Origin: an uncultured Eubacteriales bacterium | Lineage (GTDB): Bacteria > Bacillota > Clostridia > Oscillospirales > Oscillospiraceae | Assembly (NCBI GenBank): GCA_900545585.1 | Contig: UQZR01000002.1 | Location: 1-64,000, forward strand | Length of the DNA: 64,000 bases | Direction: 5' to 3' | Shown here: in pieces, positions 15,559-24,253 of the stretch | How the letters are laid out: every line of letters begins with the position of its first letter | Numbering within the stretch: position 1 is the first letter of the stretch | The notes under the pieces: generated by a model | Told to the model about the DNA's origin: nothing | Database searches by the model: none | The model's input: only the letters and a program-made list of their open reading frames with translations | Translations under genes and position numbers: made by a program

Positions 15559-17493
15559 ATGGCAGATATGGAAAAGACCGTCGCCGCCAACGAATACAAC
15601 GCGGCGGAAATTCAGGTGCTGGAGGGACTGGAGGCCGTCCGCAAGCGGCCGGGCATGTATATCGGCTCCACCAGCGCCAGCGGCCTGCACCATCTGGTGT
15701 ACGAGATCGTGGACAACTCCATCGACGAGGCGCTGGCGGGCTTCTGCACCGACATCACCGTCACCATCAACGAGGGCAACACCATCACCGTTACCGACAA
15801 TGGACGCGGCATCCCCGTGGACATCCAGGCCCAGACGGGGCGGCCCGCGCTGGAGGTGGTGTTCACTGTGCTGCACGCCGGCGGCAAGTTCGGCGGCGGA
15901 GGCTATAAGGTGTCCGGCGGCCTCCACGGCGTGGGCGCCAGCGTGGTCAACGCCCTGTCGGAGTGGCTGACCGTGCAGGTCCACAAGGACGGAAAGATCT
16001 ACGAAATGCGGTTCTCCCGGGGACACATCACTCAGGAGATGCAGATCGTGGGCGAGACGGATCACACCGGCACCACCGTCACCTTCAAGCCCGACCCCGA
16101 GATGTTCGACACGCTGGACTACGACTACGAGACGCTGCACACCCGTATGCGGGAGCAGGCGTTCCTCAACGCCGGCCTGCGCATTACCATCACCGACGCC
16201 CGGGCGGGGCAGGAGCAGTCCGAGGCCATGTGCTACGAGGGCGGCATCCGCGAATTCGTCACCTATATCAACCGCAACAAGACCCCGCTGCACGAGGAGG
16301 TCATCTATCTCTCCGGCGCCAAGGGCGACAGCACCGCCGAGGTAGCCATGCAGTACAACGACGGCTACAACGAGACACTGGTATCCTTCGCCAACGACAT
16401 CCACACGCCGGAGGGCGGCATGCACGAGACCGGCTTCAAGGCGGCTCTGACCCGCGTGCTCAACGCCTACGGCCTGAAGTACGGCCTTATCAAGGAGGGC
16501 GATAAGGTGTCCGGCGAGGACGTCCGCGAGGGCATCACCGCTGTGATCTCCGTGAAGCTGACAGAGGCCCAGTTCGAGGGTCAGACCAAGGCCAAGCTGG
16601 GCAACGCCCATATCCGCACACTGGTGGACGGTATCGTCAACGACCAGCTGGCGGTGTATCTGGAGGAGCACCCCGTGGTGGCCCGTACCATTCTGGATAA
16701 GGCCATGACTGCCAATCGTGCCCGTGAGGCGGCCCGCAAGGCCCGGGAGTCCATCCGGCGCAAGACGGTGCTGGGCGGCGCGGCTATGCCGGATAAGCTC
16801 CGGGACTGCAACGAGAATAACCCCGAGCTGACAGAGCTGTACATCGTGGAGGGCGACTCCGCAGGCGGCTCCGCCACAGCGGGGCGGGACAGCCGGTTCC
16901 AGGCGATCCTCCCCCTGTGGGGCAAGATGCTCAACGTGGAGAAGGCCCGGGTGGACAAGGTGTACGGCAACGACAAGCTCCAGCCCGTTATCATCGCCCT
17001 GGGCGCCGGTATCGGCGAGGAGTTCGACGAGAACAAGCTGCGCTATCACAAGGTCATCATCATGGCCGATGCCGATGTGGACGGCGCCCATATCCGTACC
17101 CTGCTGCTGACGTTCTTCTTCCGGTATATGCGGCCCCTCATTGAGGAGGGCTACGTCTATTCCGCCGTGCCGCCGCTGTACAAGCTGACCCGCGGCAAGC
17201 AGCAGCGGGTGGCCTACTCCGATGAGGAGCGGGACGCCATCTCTGCCGAGATGCGGGGCGGCAACCCCAACGTGACCATCAACATCAGCCGGTTCAAGGG
17301 TCTGGGCGAGATGGATGCCCACGAGCTGTGGGAGACCACCATGGACCCCACCACCCGCACCCTGCGGCGCATCACGCTGGACGACGCCGTGAAGGCGGAC
17401 GCCACGTTCACCGTCCTCATGGGCGAGAAGGTGGAGCCACGCAAGGAATTTATCGAGCGTAAAGCACAGTACGCTGTGAATCTGGACTATTAA
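15559..17493 (+). CDS. gyrB: DNA gyrase subunit B
   Basis: 644 residues. GHKL ATPase motifs EIVDNSIDEAL, TDNGRGIPVD and HGVGASVVNAL; TOPRIM motifs YIVEGDSAGGSA and IIMADADVDGAHIRTLLLTFF; C-terminal GLGEMDAHELWETTMDP. Supplies ATP for negative supercoiling with GyrA. AAGGAG lies 8 bases upstream; gyrA follows after 15 bases. Confidence 0.98.
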   Translation: MADMEKTVAANEYNAAEIQVLEGLEAVRKRPGMYIGSTSASGLHHLVYEIVDNSIDEALAGFCTDITVTINEGNTITVTDNGRGIPVDIQAQTGRPALEVVFTVLHAGGKFGGGGYKVSGGLHGVGASVVNALSEWLTVQVHKDGKIYEMRFSRGHITQEMQIVGETDHTGTTVTFKPDPEMFDTLDYDYETLHTRMREQAFLNAGLRITITDARAGQEQSEAMCYEGGIREFVTYINRNKTPLHEEVIYLSGAKGDSTAEVAMQYNDGYNETLVSFANDIHTPEGGMHETGFKAALTRVLNAYGLKYGLIKEGDKVSGEDVREGITAVISVKLTEAQFEGQTKAKLGNAHIRTLVDGIVNDQLAVYLEEHPVVARTILDKAMTANRAREAARKARESIRRKTVLGGAAMPDKLRDCNENNPELTELYIVEGDSAGGSATAGRDSRFQAILPLWGKMLNVEKARVDKVYGNDKLQPVIIALGAGIGEEFDENKLRYHKVIIMADADVDGAHIRTLLLTFFFRYMRPLIEEGYVYSAVPPLYKLTRGKQQRVAYSDEERDAISAEMRGGNPNVTINISRFKGLGEMDAHELWETTMDPTTRTLRRITLDDAVKADATFTVLMGEKVEPRKEFIERKAQYAVNLDY

Positions 17494-17508
17494 GGAGGGC
17501 TGGAATCT

Positions 17509-20001
17509 ATGAGCAAAAAGCCCCAATACGACCCTGCGGAGATCCGCTTCCCCGACCAGCACATCGTGGAGTCCCCGCTGGTCCCGGAGATGGAAAAATC
17601 CTATATCGAATATGCCATGTCTGTCATCGTGGGCCGTGCCCTGCCCGACGTGCGGGACGGCCTGAAGCCCGTACACCGGCGTATCCTCTACGCCATGTAC
17701 GAGGACAACCTGACCTCTGACAAGCCCTTTAAGAAGTCCGCCACCTGCGTGGGCGACGTGCTGGGCCGGTATCACCCCCACGGTGACGCCTCCGTGTACG
17801 ACGCGCTGGTGCGTCTGGCGCAGGACTTCTCCATGCGCTACACGCTGGTGGACGGCCACGGCAACTTCGGCTCCGTGGATGGCGACCCCCCTGCCGCCTA
17901 CCGTTACACCGAGGCGCGTCTGAGCAAAATTTCCAATGAGATGCTGCGTGACATCGAGAAGGACACGGTGGACTGGGACCCCAACTTCGATGAGAGCCGC
18001 AAGGAGCCCCGCGTCCTGCCCTGCCGCTTCCCGAACCTGCTGGTCAACGGCTCCAGCGGCATCGCCGTGGGTATGGCCACCAATATCCCGCCCCACAACC
18101 TGCGGGAGGTCATCGGCGCGTGCATCTGCGTGCTGGATGACCCCAACGCCACCCTCAGCGATCTGATGGAGCATGTCAAGGGCCCCGACTTCCCCACGAA
18201 GGGTATCATCATGGGCCGCAGCGGCATTCGCGCCGCCTACGCCACCGGACGGGGACGCCTGATGGTCCGCGCCCGTCACGAGTTTGAGGAGTTCGGAAAC
18301 GGCCGTACCCGTATCATCTTCACGGAGCTGCCGTATCAGGTGAACAAGCGGATGCTCATCAAGGCCATCGCCGATCAGGTGGAGGACAAGCGTATCGAGG
18401 GCATCTCCGACATCCGCGACGAATCCGACCGGAACGGTATGCGCATGGTCATTGAGCTGAAGCGCGACGCCAATCCGCAGGTGGTGCTGAACCGCCTGTT
18501 CGCCCAGACCCAGCTCCAGACCACGTTTGCCATCAACATGCTGGCGCTGGTGGAAAACCAGCGGCAGCCGAAGATCCTCTCCCTGCGGCACATCATCGAC
18601 GAGTATCTGAAGTTCCAGGAGGAGATCATCGTCCGGCGGACACGGTACGACCTGAAAAAGGCGGAGGAGCGGGCCCATCTGCTGGAGGGCCTGCTCATCG
18701 CACAGGACAACATCGACGAGGTCATCCATATCATCCGCAGCAGCTACGACAACGCCAAGGAAAACCTGATGTCCCGCTTCGGGCTGGACGACGTGCAGGC
18801 CCAGGCCATTCTGGATATGCGCCTCAAGGCCTTGCAGGGTCTGGACCGCGAGAAGCTGCAGACGGAGTACAAGGAGCTGGAGGAGAAGATCGCCTACTTC
18901 CTGCGTATCCTCAACGACGAGAATCTGGTGAAGTCCATCCTCAAGGAGGAGCTCACCGCCATTGCCGACAAGTACGGCGACGACCGCAAGACCGAGATCC
19001 AGGACGTGGAGGACGAGCTGGACATCGAGGATCTCATTGAGGAGGAGCAGTGCGTCTTTACCCTGACGGAGAACGGCTACATCAAGCGCACGCCGGTATC
19101 CGAGTACGCCGCCCAGAGCAAGGGCGGCATGGGTAAGAAGGGCATTACCACCCGTGAGGAGGACACCGTGGTGGATGTGTTTACCGCGTCTACCCACGAC
19201 TATATCCTGTTCTTTACCGACACCGGCAAGGTCTACCGCAAGAAGGGCTATCAGATCCCGGAGAGCGGCAAGACCGCCAAGGGTACCAATATCGTCAACA
19301 TCCTGCAGGTGGAGACGGGCGAGCGGGTACAGGCCATGCTCCACTTCCGTGAGCAGTCGGAGGACGAGCTGTACCTGTTCATGACCACGCGGAACGGCAC
19401 CGTGAAGCGCCTGGAGGTCAGCGCCCTGAAGAATCTGCGCAACAACGGCATCCGCGCCCTGACGCTGGATGAGGGCGATGAGCTCATCTCCGTAGTGGAG
19501 ACCCGCGGCCACGACCGGATGCTCATCGCTACCCACGACGGACAGGCGGTGTGCTTTGACGAGACGGACGTGCGTGCCATGGGCCGCATCGCTGTGGGCG
19601 TCCGGGGTATCCGCCTGCGGGACGGCGACTACGTGGTGGGCGCCGCCCGTGCCGACGCGGACAAGACGGTCCTGTCCATCACGGAGCGGGGCTTCGGCAA
19701 GCGTACGCCGGTGGAGGAGTACCGCATCACGAACCGCGGCGGTCTGGGTATCCGCAACTACATGGTCACGGAAAAGACCGGGCCTATCGTGGGCATCAAG
19801 GTGGTGGACGGCACCGAGGATCTGCTGCTGGTGACGGCGGCGGGCATCCTGATCCGCACGCCGGTGGAGAACATCCGCGTGGCGGGCCGCGCCACGCAGG
19901 GCGTTATCGTCATGCGCTTCAAGGAGGAGGGCGACCGCGTCATCTCCATGGCGCTGGCTGACCACGAGGAGAAGGCTGACGCGCCGGAGGAGACGGTATG
20001 A
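17509..20001 (+). CDS. gyrA: DNA gyrase subunit A
   Basis: 830 residues. YAMSVIVGRALPDVRDGLKPVHRRIL begins the breakage-reunion domain, and the active Tyr is Y133 in AAYRYTE. The C-terminal beta-pinwheel contains the GyrA box QSKGGMG. In the quinolone region GRYHPHGDASVYDAL, the residue equivalent to E. coli Ser83 is Ala94, while the Asp87 equivalent is kept (D98). The start follows GGAGGGCTGGAATCT. It overlaps the next gene by 4 bases. Confidence 0.98.
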   Translation: MSKKPQYDPAEIRFPDQHIVESPLVPEMEKSYIEYAMSVIVGRALPDVRDGLKPVHRRILYAMYEDNLTSDKPFKKSATCVGDVLGRYHPHGDASVYDALVRLAQDFSMRYTLVDGHGNFGSVDGDPPAAYRYTEARLSKISNEMLRDIEKDTVDWDPNFDESRKEPRVLPCRFPNLLVNGSSGIAVGMATNIPPHNLREVIGACICVLDDPNATLSDLMEHVKGPDFPTKGIIMGRSGIRAAYATGRGRLMVRARHEFEEFGNGRTRIIFTELPYQVNKRMLIKAIADQVEDKRIEGISDIRDESDRNGMRMVIELKRDANPQVVLNRLFAQTQLQTTFAINMLALVENQRQPKILSLRHIIDEYLKFQEEIIVRRTRYDLKKAEERAHLLEGLLIAQDNIDEVIHIIRSSYDNAKENLMSRFGLDDVQAQAILDMRLKALQGLDREKLQTEYKELEEKIAYFLRILNDENLVKSILKEELTAIADKYGDDRKTEIQDVEDELDIEDLIEEEQCVFTLTENGYIKRTPVSEYAAQSKGGMGKKGITTREEDTVVDVFTASTHDYILFFTDTGKVYRKKGYQIPESGKTAKGTNIVNILQVETGERVQAMLHFREQSEDELYLFMTTRNGTVKRLEVSALKNLRNNGIRALTLDEGDELISVVETRGHDRMLIATHDGQAVCFDETDVRAMGRIAVGVRGIRLRDGDYVVGAARADADKTVLSITERGFGKRTPVEEYRITNRGGLGIRNYMVTEKTGPIVGIKVVDGTEDLLLVTAAGILIRTPVENIRVAGRATQGVIVMRFKEEGDRVISMALADHEEKADAPEETV

Positions 20002-20339
20002 GCAGCGCGCCGCGGGAAGCCATGGTGCCCCTGACCCGCTGGCAATACTTTACCAAGACGCTGTACCACAACGCGGCAGCCAAGACACGGTTCGTGTACA
20101 ACAAGGTGGTGTATGAGAAGGACGAGGCCCTCCAGAAGATCGAGGAGGGCAACGGACGCATCAACATGGGCCTGCTGCTGGTGCTGCTGGCCATGTTTCT
20201 GACCGCCAGTACCGTGCAGAATATCTACATTATCGTGGCGGGGATGGTGGTCATCGCCGCCGGTGAGCTGGTACGGCTGCTGCGCCTGCCCAAGGACATT
20301 ACGGCTCATCTCACCGACACGGGCCTGCGGGAGCGCTGA
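19998..20339 (+). CDS. Small membrane protein of unknown function
   Basis: 113 residues. The N-terminal half is soluble and charged (TRFVYNKVVYEKDEALQKIEEG); two adjoining hydrophobic segments follow at about 57-74 (MGLLLVLLAMFLTA) and 77-96 (IYIIVAGMVVIAAGELV). ATG overlaps the gyrA stop (ATGA), and trmO starts 2 bases after its stop, so it is co-transcribed with both. I do not recognise the family. Confidence 0.75.
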   Translation: MSSAPREAMVPLTRWQYFTKTLYHNAAAKTRFVYNKVVYEKDEALQKIEEGNGRINMGLLLVLLAMFLTASTVQNIYIIVAGMVVIAAGELVRLLRLPKDITAHLTDTGLRER

Positions 20340-20341
20340 CT

Positions 20342-21022
20342 ATGGCGGACATCACACCGATCGCACACATCGAGACGCCCTTTGCCGAGAAGTTCGGCGT
20401 GCCGCGGCAGAGCGGCGTGGCCGACTGCTCCGGACGCATTGTGTTTGCGCCGGCGTACCGCGATCCTGCGGCGCTGCGGGGACTGGAGGAATTCTCCCAT
20501 ATCTGGCTGATCTGGCAGTTTGACCGCGCCCTGCGGCAGGGATGGTCCCCTACCGTCCGGCCGCCGCGGCTGGGAGGCAACGCCCGCATGGGCGTGTTCG
20601 CCACCCGCTCTCCCTTCCGGCCCAACGGGCTGGGACTGTCCTCCGTGGTGCTGGAGCGCATCCAGTGGGACACGCCGGAGGGACCGGTGCTCCATGTGCG
20701 GGGAGCCGATCTGGTCAGCGGGACGCCGATCTTCGACATCAAGCCCTATCTGGCATATACCGACAGCCATCCGGAGGCCGCAGGCGGCTTCACGGCGGGG
20801 CTGGCCGGTGAGAAGCTGCGGGTGGTGTGCCCAGAGCCGCTGCTGGCGGCGGTGCCGCCGGAGCAGCGGCAGGGGCTGCTGTCCGTGCTGGCCAACGACC
20901 CGCGGCCGCGGTATCAGGACGATCCCCAGCGGGTCTACGGTATGGCCTACGGCGGGCGCAACGTCCGCTTCCGCGTGGAGGGCGATGTGCTGACCGTTCT
21001 GGGCGTGGAAGAACGCCTGTGA
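20342..21022 (+). CDS. trmO: tRNA m6t6A37 methyltransferase TrmO (YaeB/TsaA family)
   Basis: 226 residues. FAEKFGVPRQSGVADCSGRIVF, GLEEFSHIWLIWQF and the diagnostic FATRSPFRPNGLGLSSV are clear; DIKPYLAYTD and DPRPRYQ complete the fold. Methylates N6 of threonylcarbamoyladenosine-37 in certain tRNAs with SAM. Third in the gyrA-membrane protein-trmO-rnhA string. Confidence 0.9.
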   Translation: MADITPIAHIETPFAEKFGVPRQSGVADCSGRIVFAPAYRDPAALRGLEEFSHIWLIWQFDRALRQGWSPTVRPPRLGGNARMGVFATRSPFRPNGLGLSSVVLERIQWDTPEGPVLHVRGADLVSGTPIFDIKPYLAYTDSHPEAAGGFTAGLAGEKLRVVCPEPLLAAVPPEQRQGLLSVLANDPRPRYQDDPQRVYGMAYGGRNVRFRVEGDVLTVLGVEERL

Positions 21023-21050
21023 AATCGGAGAAACGGCGAGGAGCAGCCAT

Positions 21051-21488
21051 ATGAAAATTGTAACTATCTATACCGACGGCGCTTGCAGCGGCAATCCCGG
21101 GCCCGGGGGCTGGGGAGCCATCCTCCGGTACAAGGACACGGAGAAGGAGCTGTCCGGCGGCGCGGCGGATACCACCAACAACCGCATGGAGCTCACCGCC
21201 GTCATCGAGGCACTGGATATCCTGAAGGAGCCCTGCGTGGTGGAGCTGTATTCCGACTCCAAGTACGTCATCGACGGTCTGTCCAAGGGTTGGGCAAAGG
21301 GCTGGCAGAAGCGGGGCTGGATCAAGTCCGACAAGAAGCCTGCGCTGAACCCCGACCTGTGGGAGCGGCTACTGGCCCTGACGGACCGCCACGAGATGCG
21401 CTATCACTGGGTCAAGGGTCACGCGGAGAATGAGAAAAACAACCGCTGCGACCAGATGGCCGTGGCGGAGAGCAAAAAATTCGCGTAA
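21051..21488 (+). CDS. rnhA: Ribonuclease HI
   Basis: 145 residues. The catalytic acids are in IYTDGACSGNPGPGGWGA, NRMELTAVIEAL, LYSDSKYV and KNNRCDQMA, so all four are present. Degrades the RNA strand of RNA-DNA hybrids. 28 bases after trmO; the ribosome site is GGCGAGGAG. Confidence 0.96.
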   Translation: MKIVTIYTDGACSGNPGPGGWGAILRYKDTEKELSGGAADTTNNRMELTAVIEALDILKEPCVVELYSDSKYVIDGLSKGWAKGWQKRGWIKSDKKPALNPDLWERLLALTDRHEMRYHWVKGHAENEKNNRCDQMAVAESKKFA

Positions 21489-21499
21489 AAGCGGGGAAA

Positions 21500-21553
21500 T
21501 TCACAAAAAGTTCACGGGTGATTCATGATTCAGCCAATTTTGGCGGGTAATAT
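21500..21553 (+). promoter_or_regulatory. PhoP/PhoB-type direct repeats with a -10 box
   Basis: TTCACA (21500), TTCACG (21511) and TTCATG (21522) recur at exact 11-base steps, the layout of a Pho box, and TAATAT (21548-21553) lies where the -10 should be. No recognisable gene follows on this strand before the terminator at 21616, only about 60 bases on. See findings. Confidence 0.45.
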
Positions 21554-21615
21554 AGCATCATCCAAAGGAACTTCCCTTCCTTATGTGATTTTCTCTCTCT
21601 CCTAACACACAAAAC

Positions 21616-21657
21616 ACACAGGAAAAGCCCCGCCGAACGGCGGGGCTTTTCCTGTGT
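21616..21657. terminator. Two-way terminator between rnhA and nadE
   Basis: Perfect 20-bp inverted repeat with a 2-base loop, with a GCCCCGCCG/CGGCGGGGC core flanked by AAAA and TTTT. Confidence 0.92.
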
Positions 21658-21674
21658 TGGTTTCATCACGTTTT

Positions 21675-22445
21675 TTATTTGTAGTAGTCCGTTTCTTCCT
21701 CCAGCGCCATGGGGAGCCCATTGTGATACACGGGGATGGTCTGGAACTTGAAGCGGCTGACGCGGTGCCTGTCGTCGATCTGCTCCTTGATGACGGGATC
21801 CACCGTTCCGCGGCGGACGTACTCGTTCACCGCGTGGTAGGTGAAGCCCAGATTGTCCTCGTCAGTGAGACCGGTAAGACCGTCGGAGGGCGGCTTGATG
21901 AGGAACTTCTCCGGCAGACCCAGCTGGCGGCCCAGCGCAATGACCTCCTCGGTGGTGTACATGCCCAGCGGCGAGAAGGCGCCGGCGCTGTCGCCATAGA
22001 TGGTGCAGTACCCCACCCAGTCCTCCGACAGGTTGCTGGTGTTGATGACCACGCCGGCGTCCAGCGACTGGGCTACGGCATACAGCGTAGACATGCGGAT
22101 GCGGCTGGGCAGGTTCACGACGGTCTGGCGGCTGGGCGTCAGGCCCGCCCGCTCCATCTCCGTCAGCACACCCTGCACCGCATCGTGGATATTGATGGTG
22201 CAGTGGGGGATCTGCAGGTGCTCTACCAGTGCCTGGGAGTAGTCGATGTCCGGCTGGACGCCGTTGGGCATCAGGACACCGTACACATGATCGCGGCCAT
22301 AGGCGGCGGCAGCCAGCGCCGCCACGGTGGAGCTGTCCTTGCCGCCGGAGATGCCGATGACGGCGGTGCGGCCGTGGCAGGATTCCATCTGGGTGTGCAT
22401 CCACTCCAGAAGGCCGACCAATTGCAGTTGGGGGTTAAATTCCAT
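21675..22445 (-). CDS. nadE: NAD synthetase (ammonia type)
   Basis: 256 residues from the ATG at 22445 behind GGGAGGA. The PP-loop is GISGGKDSSTVAAL; TSNLSEDWVGYCTIYGDSAGAFSPLG and the C-terminal HRVSRFKFQTIP are typical. Amidates deamido-NAD to NAD. There is no glutaminase domain, so ammonia or a separate glutaminase is needed. The open frame upstream of 22445 belongs to the antisense of gpr and is not coding. Confidence 0.95.
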   Translation of the reverse strand: MEFNPQLQLVGLLEWMHTQMESCHGRTAVIGISGGKDSSTVAALAAAAYGRDHVYGVLMPNGVQPDIDYSQALVEHLQIPHCTINIHDAVQGVLTEMERAGLTPSRQTVVNLPSRIRMSTLYAVAQSLDAGVVINTSNLSEDWVGYCTIYGDSAGAFSPLGMYTTEEVIALGRQLGLPEKFLIKPPSDGLTGLTDEDNLGFTYHAVNEYVRRGTVDPVIKEQIDDRHRVSRFKFQTIPVYHNGLPMALEEETDYYK

Positions 22446-22510
22446 AAGAGGGTCCTCCCTTCCCTTTTTTCTGGTGCTATTGTAGCGCGGAAGAGAGGCA
22501 TTTGCAAGAG

Positions 22511-23407
22511 TTATCCCAGCAGACCGGTGACATCCTCCAGCGTCAGGCCCCGTTGAAGGGCCAGGGTGATGCCGTAGCCCACTATGCGGCCCAGCTCCGT
22601 CACCCGCTGGTCGATGTCCTGGGGCGTCACGAACAGATCTGCGCCGCGGCCGGACAGGTCCTGCTGCGATCGGCCTGCCTCCTCCAGCAGGTCGGCGCAC
22701 AGGGTGGCTCCATCGATGACGGTGGGCACACCTACGGCGATCACCGGCACGCCCAGGGCGGCACGGTCCACGGCGCGGCGGTGGTTGCCCACACCGGAGC
22801 CGGGGATCAGGCCGGTGTCGCTGAGCTGCACCGTGGCGCATAGCCGCTGGCGGCTGCGGGCGGCCAGGGCGTCGATGGCGATGACGGCGGCGGGCCGGAT
22901 GTGGGCCGCCGCACCCTGTATCAGCTCCAGCGTCTCCAGCCCCGTGCGGGCCAGTACGCCGGTGCACAGGGCAGAGACAGGGGTGAAGCTCTGGAACTGG
23001 CGGGGCAGTGCGCGGACCATGTGCCGCGTCACCAGCAGGTTCTCCACGGCGATGGGACCAATGGCGTCGGGGGTCATGGCACGGTTGCCCAGCCCCACCA
23101 CCAGGACCTGAGAGCGGCGCCCCACGTGAGGCAGCAGGGCGCGCAGCTGATAGGCGATGCACCAGACGGCGCGGTGAAAAAACGCCTGCTGCCGCTGGAA
23201 GCAGGGGGTCAGGTCTACGGTGATATAGCGGCCTGCGGGCTTGCCCAGAGTCCGGGCGCCGTCGCCGGTGACGCGGATGTCGGTGACGGGATAGCCCTCC
23301 TGAAGGCTTTCCAGCCGCTGGATACCCTCCGGCAGAGAAAATTTTTTGGCGCGGGCGGCCAGATCGTCGGCAGCCTCCAGCGCCAGATCGGTACGTGGTA
23401 CGGTCAT
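22511..23407 (-). CDS. gpr: GPR, spore germination endopeptidase
   Basis: 298 residues. RTDLALEA at the start is the propeptide-type motif, and VLVVGLGNRAMTPDAIGP, AIDALAARSRQRLCATVQLSDTGL and PGSGVGNHRRAV are strong GPR landmarks. Degrades small acid-soluble spore proteins at germination. It is shorter than Bacillus GPR (about 370) but near clostridial length. Divergent from rpsT, the arrangement seen in many Firmicutes. The nearest ribosome site (AAAGGAG) is about 14 bases from the ATG, unusually far. Confidence 0.93.
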   Translation of the reverse strand: MTVPRTDLALEAADDLAARAKKFSLPEGIQRLESLQEGYPVTDIRVTGDGARTLGKPAGRYITVDLTPCFQRQQAFFHRAVWCIAYQLRALLPHVGRRSQVLVVGLGNRAMTPDAIGPIAVENLLVTRHMVRALPRQFQSFTPVSALCTGVLARTGLETLELIQGAAAHIRPAAVIAIDALAARSRQRLCATVQLSDTGLIPGSGVGNHRRAVDRAALGVPVIAVGVPTVIDGATLCADLLEEAGRSQQDLSGRGADLFVTPQDIDQRVTELGRIVGYGITLALQRGLTLEDVTGLLG

Positions 23408-23515
23408 TTTTGTGGCGGACGCTCCTTTCTGAACACAAAATGTTGTGGCTTACAGGTAGCATGGCCGCCTGAAATGGATTTATGCGAAAACCTGAGCCAA
23501 AATTGTAAAAAAGTC

Positions 23516-23544
23516 TTGCATTTTCGGACCAATGATGCTAAAAT
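23516..23544 (+). promoter_or_regulatory. Sigma-A promoter of rpsT
   Basis: TTGCAT (23516-23521), 17 bases, TAAAAT (23539-23544) with an extended TGC just upstream. Confidence 0.85.
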
Positions 23545-23607
23545 ATCATCCTGCGTGGAAGTCTTATTTTTCACGCGAAAAAATCTGATGTCGGGGAGGT
23601 GTTTGGT

Positions 23608-23871
23608 TTGCCGAATATCAAGTCTGCTAAGAAGCGTGTTCTGGTGGCAGAGGCGAGAAATGCTCGCAACAAAGCCAATAAGTCCGCACTGAAGACTGCT
23701 ATCAAGAAGTTCGAGGCTGCTGCCGTTGAAGGCAATCGCACCGAGGCCGAGGGCACTTACAAAGTCGCAGTCAAGGCGATCGATAAGGCTGCTGCCAAGG
23801 GTCTGCTGCACAAGAACAACGCGGCCCACAAGAAGAGCGCGCTGACGCTGAAGCTCAACAAGATCGGTTGA
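23608..23871 (+). CDS. rpsT: 30S ribosomal protein S20
   Basis: 87 residues from a TTG at 23608, GGGGAGG 8-9 bases upstream. PNIKSAKKRVLVAEARNARN, then SALKTAIKKF and KGLLHKNNAAHKKSAL are the S20 signature. The GTG at 23599 sits within the ribosome site and is excluded. Single-gene unit with its own promoter and terminator. Confidence 0.96.
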   Translation: MPNIKSAKKRVLVAEARNARNKANKSALKTAIKKFEAAAVEGNRTEAEGTYKVAVKAIDKAAAKGLLHKNNAAHKKSALTLKLNKIG

Positions 23872-23883
23872 TGCACCAAACTC

Positions 23884-23918
23884 AACGGGTATCCGAAAGG
23901 ATGCCCGTTTTGCTTTGT
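23884..23918 (+). terminator. rpsT terminator
   Basis: Stem AACGGGTATCC/GGATGCCCGTT (one G-U) with loop GAAA, followed by TTGCTTTG. Confidence 0.8.
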
Positions 23919-23959
23919 CCGGAGGGCCGTGCCCCCTGCCGGAAGCTCGCAACAACACA

Positions 23960-23994
23960 AAAAGACTCCCGCAGCGCAGCTGCGGGAGTCTTTT
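23960..23994. terminator. Terminator after the small sorting-signal gene
   Basis: Stem GACTCCCGCAGC/GCTGCGGGAGTC flanked by AAAA and TTTT, 10 bases past the stop of the minus gene at 24004. Confidence 0.88.
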
Positions 23995-24003
23995 ATGTTT
24001 TGA

Positions 24004-24183
24004 TCACCGTTTCTTCTTTTTTCCCATGATGACCAGCACCACCAGAAGCACCACAGCGATGACCACCATGGCGATCCACAGGCCCATGTTGCTGGTATCA
24101 CCGGTCAGGGGGCTGGCGTAGGCAACGGACAGGCTCATCATCATGCAGCACAGCAGCGCCAGCAGGCAGGACAGCTTTTTCAT
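24004..24183 (-). CDS. 59-residue protein: signal peptide plus sortase-type sorting signal
   Basis: A signal peptide covers residues 1-23 (ending SLSVAYA). SPLTGDTSN follows at once, resembling the xPxTGD sorting motifs of Firmicute wall proteins, then a membrane helix (LWIAMVVIAVVLLVVLVIM) and a KKKKR tail. There is no mature domain between signal and motif. The ATG at 24183 has GAGGTG 7 bases upstream; a second ATG at 24186 is possible. Function unknown; it could be a membrane peptide or a remnant. Divergently placed from rpsT, with its own terminator. Confidence 0.7.
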   Translation of the reverse strand: MKKLSCLLALLCCMMMSLSVAYASPLTGDTSNMGLWIAMVVIAVVLLVVLVIMGKKKKR

Positions 24184-24253
24184 CATCTCACCTCATTCCA
24201 AGTAGCCGTATCTGCGCCCATTATAGCATATTTTCTTCTTTTTGCAAGGGGCA

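Noticed and set aside
14914..19965. Open frame of 1683 codons antisense to recF, remB, gyrB and gyrA
   Set aside because: A product of GC-rich codon bias: the sense strand carries clear recF, gyrB and gyrA, and the antisense text is repetitive His/Val/Leu/Gly-rich with no domain or ribosome site.
21525..21605. 26-codon frame MIQPILAGNIASS...
   Set aside because: The start codon lies inside the Pho-like repeat, upstream of the predicted transcript start, and lacks a ribosome site.
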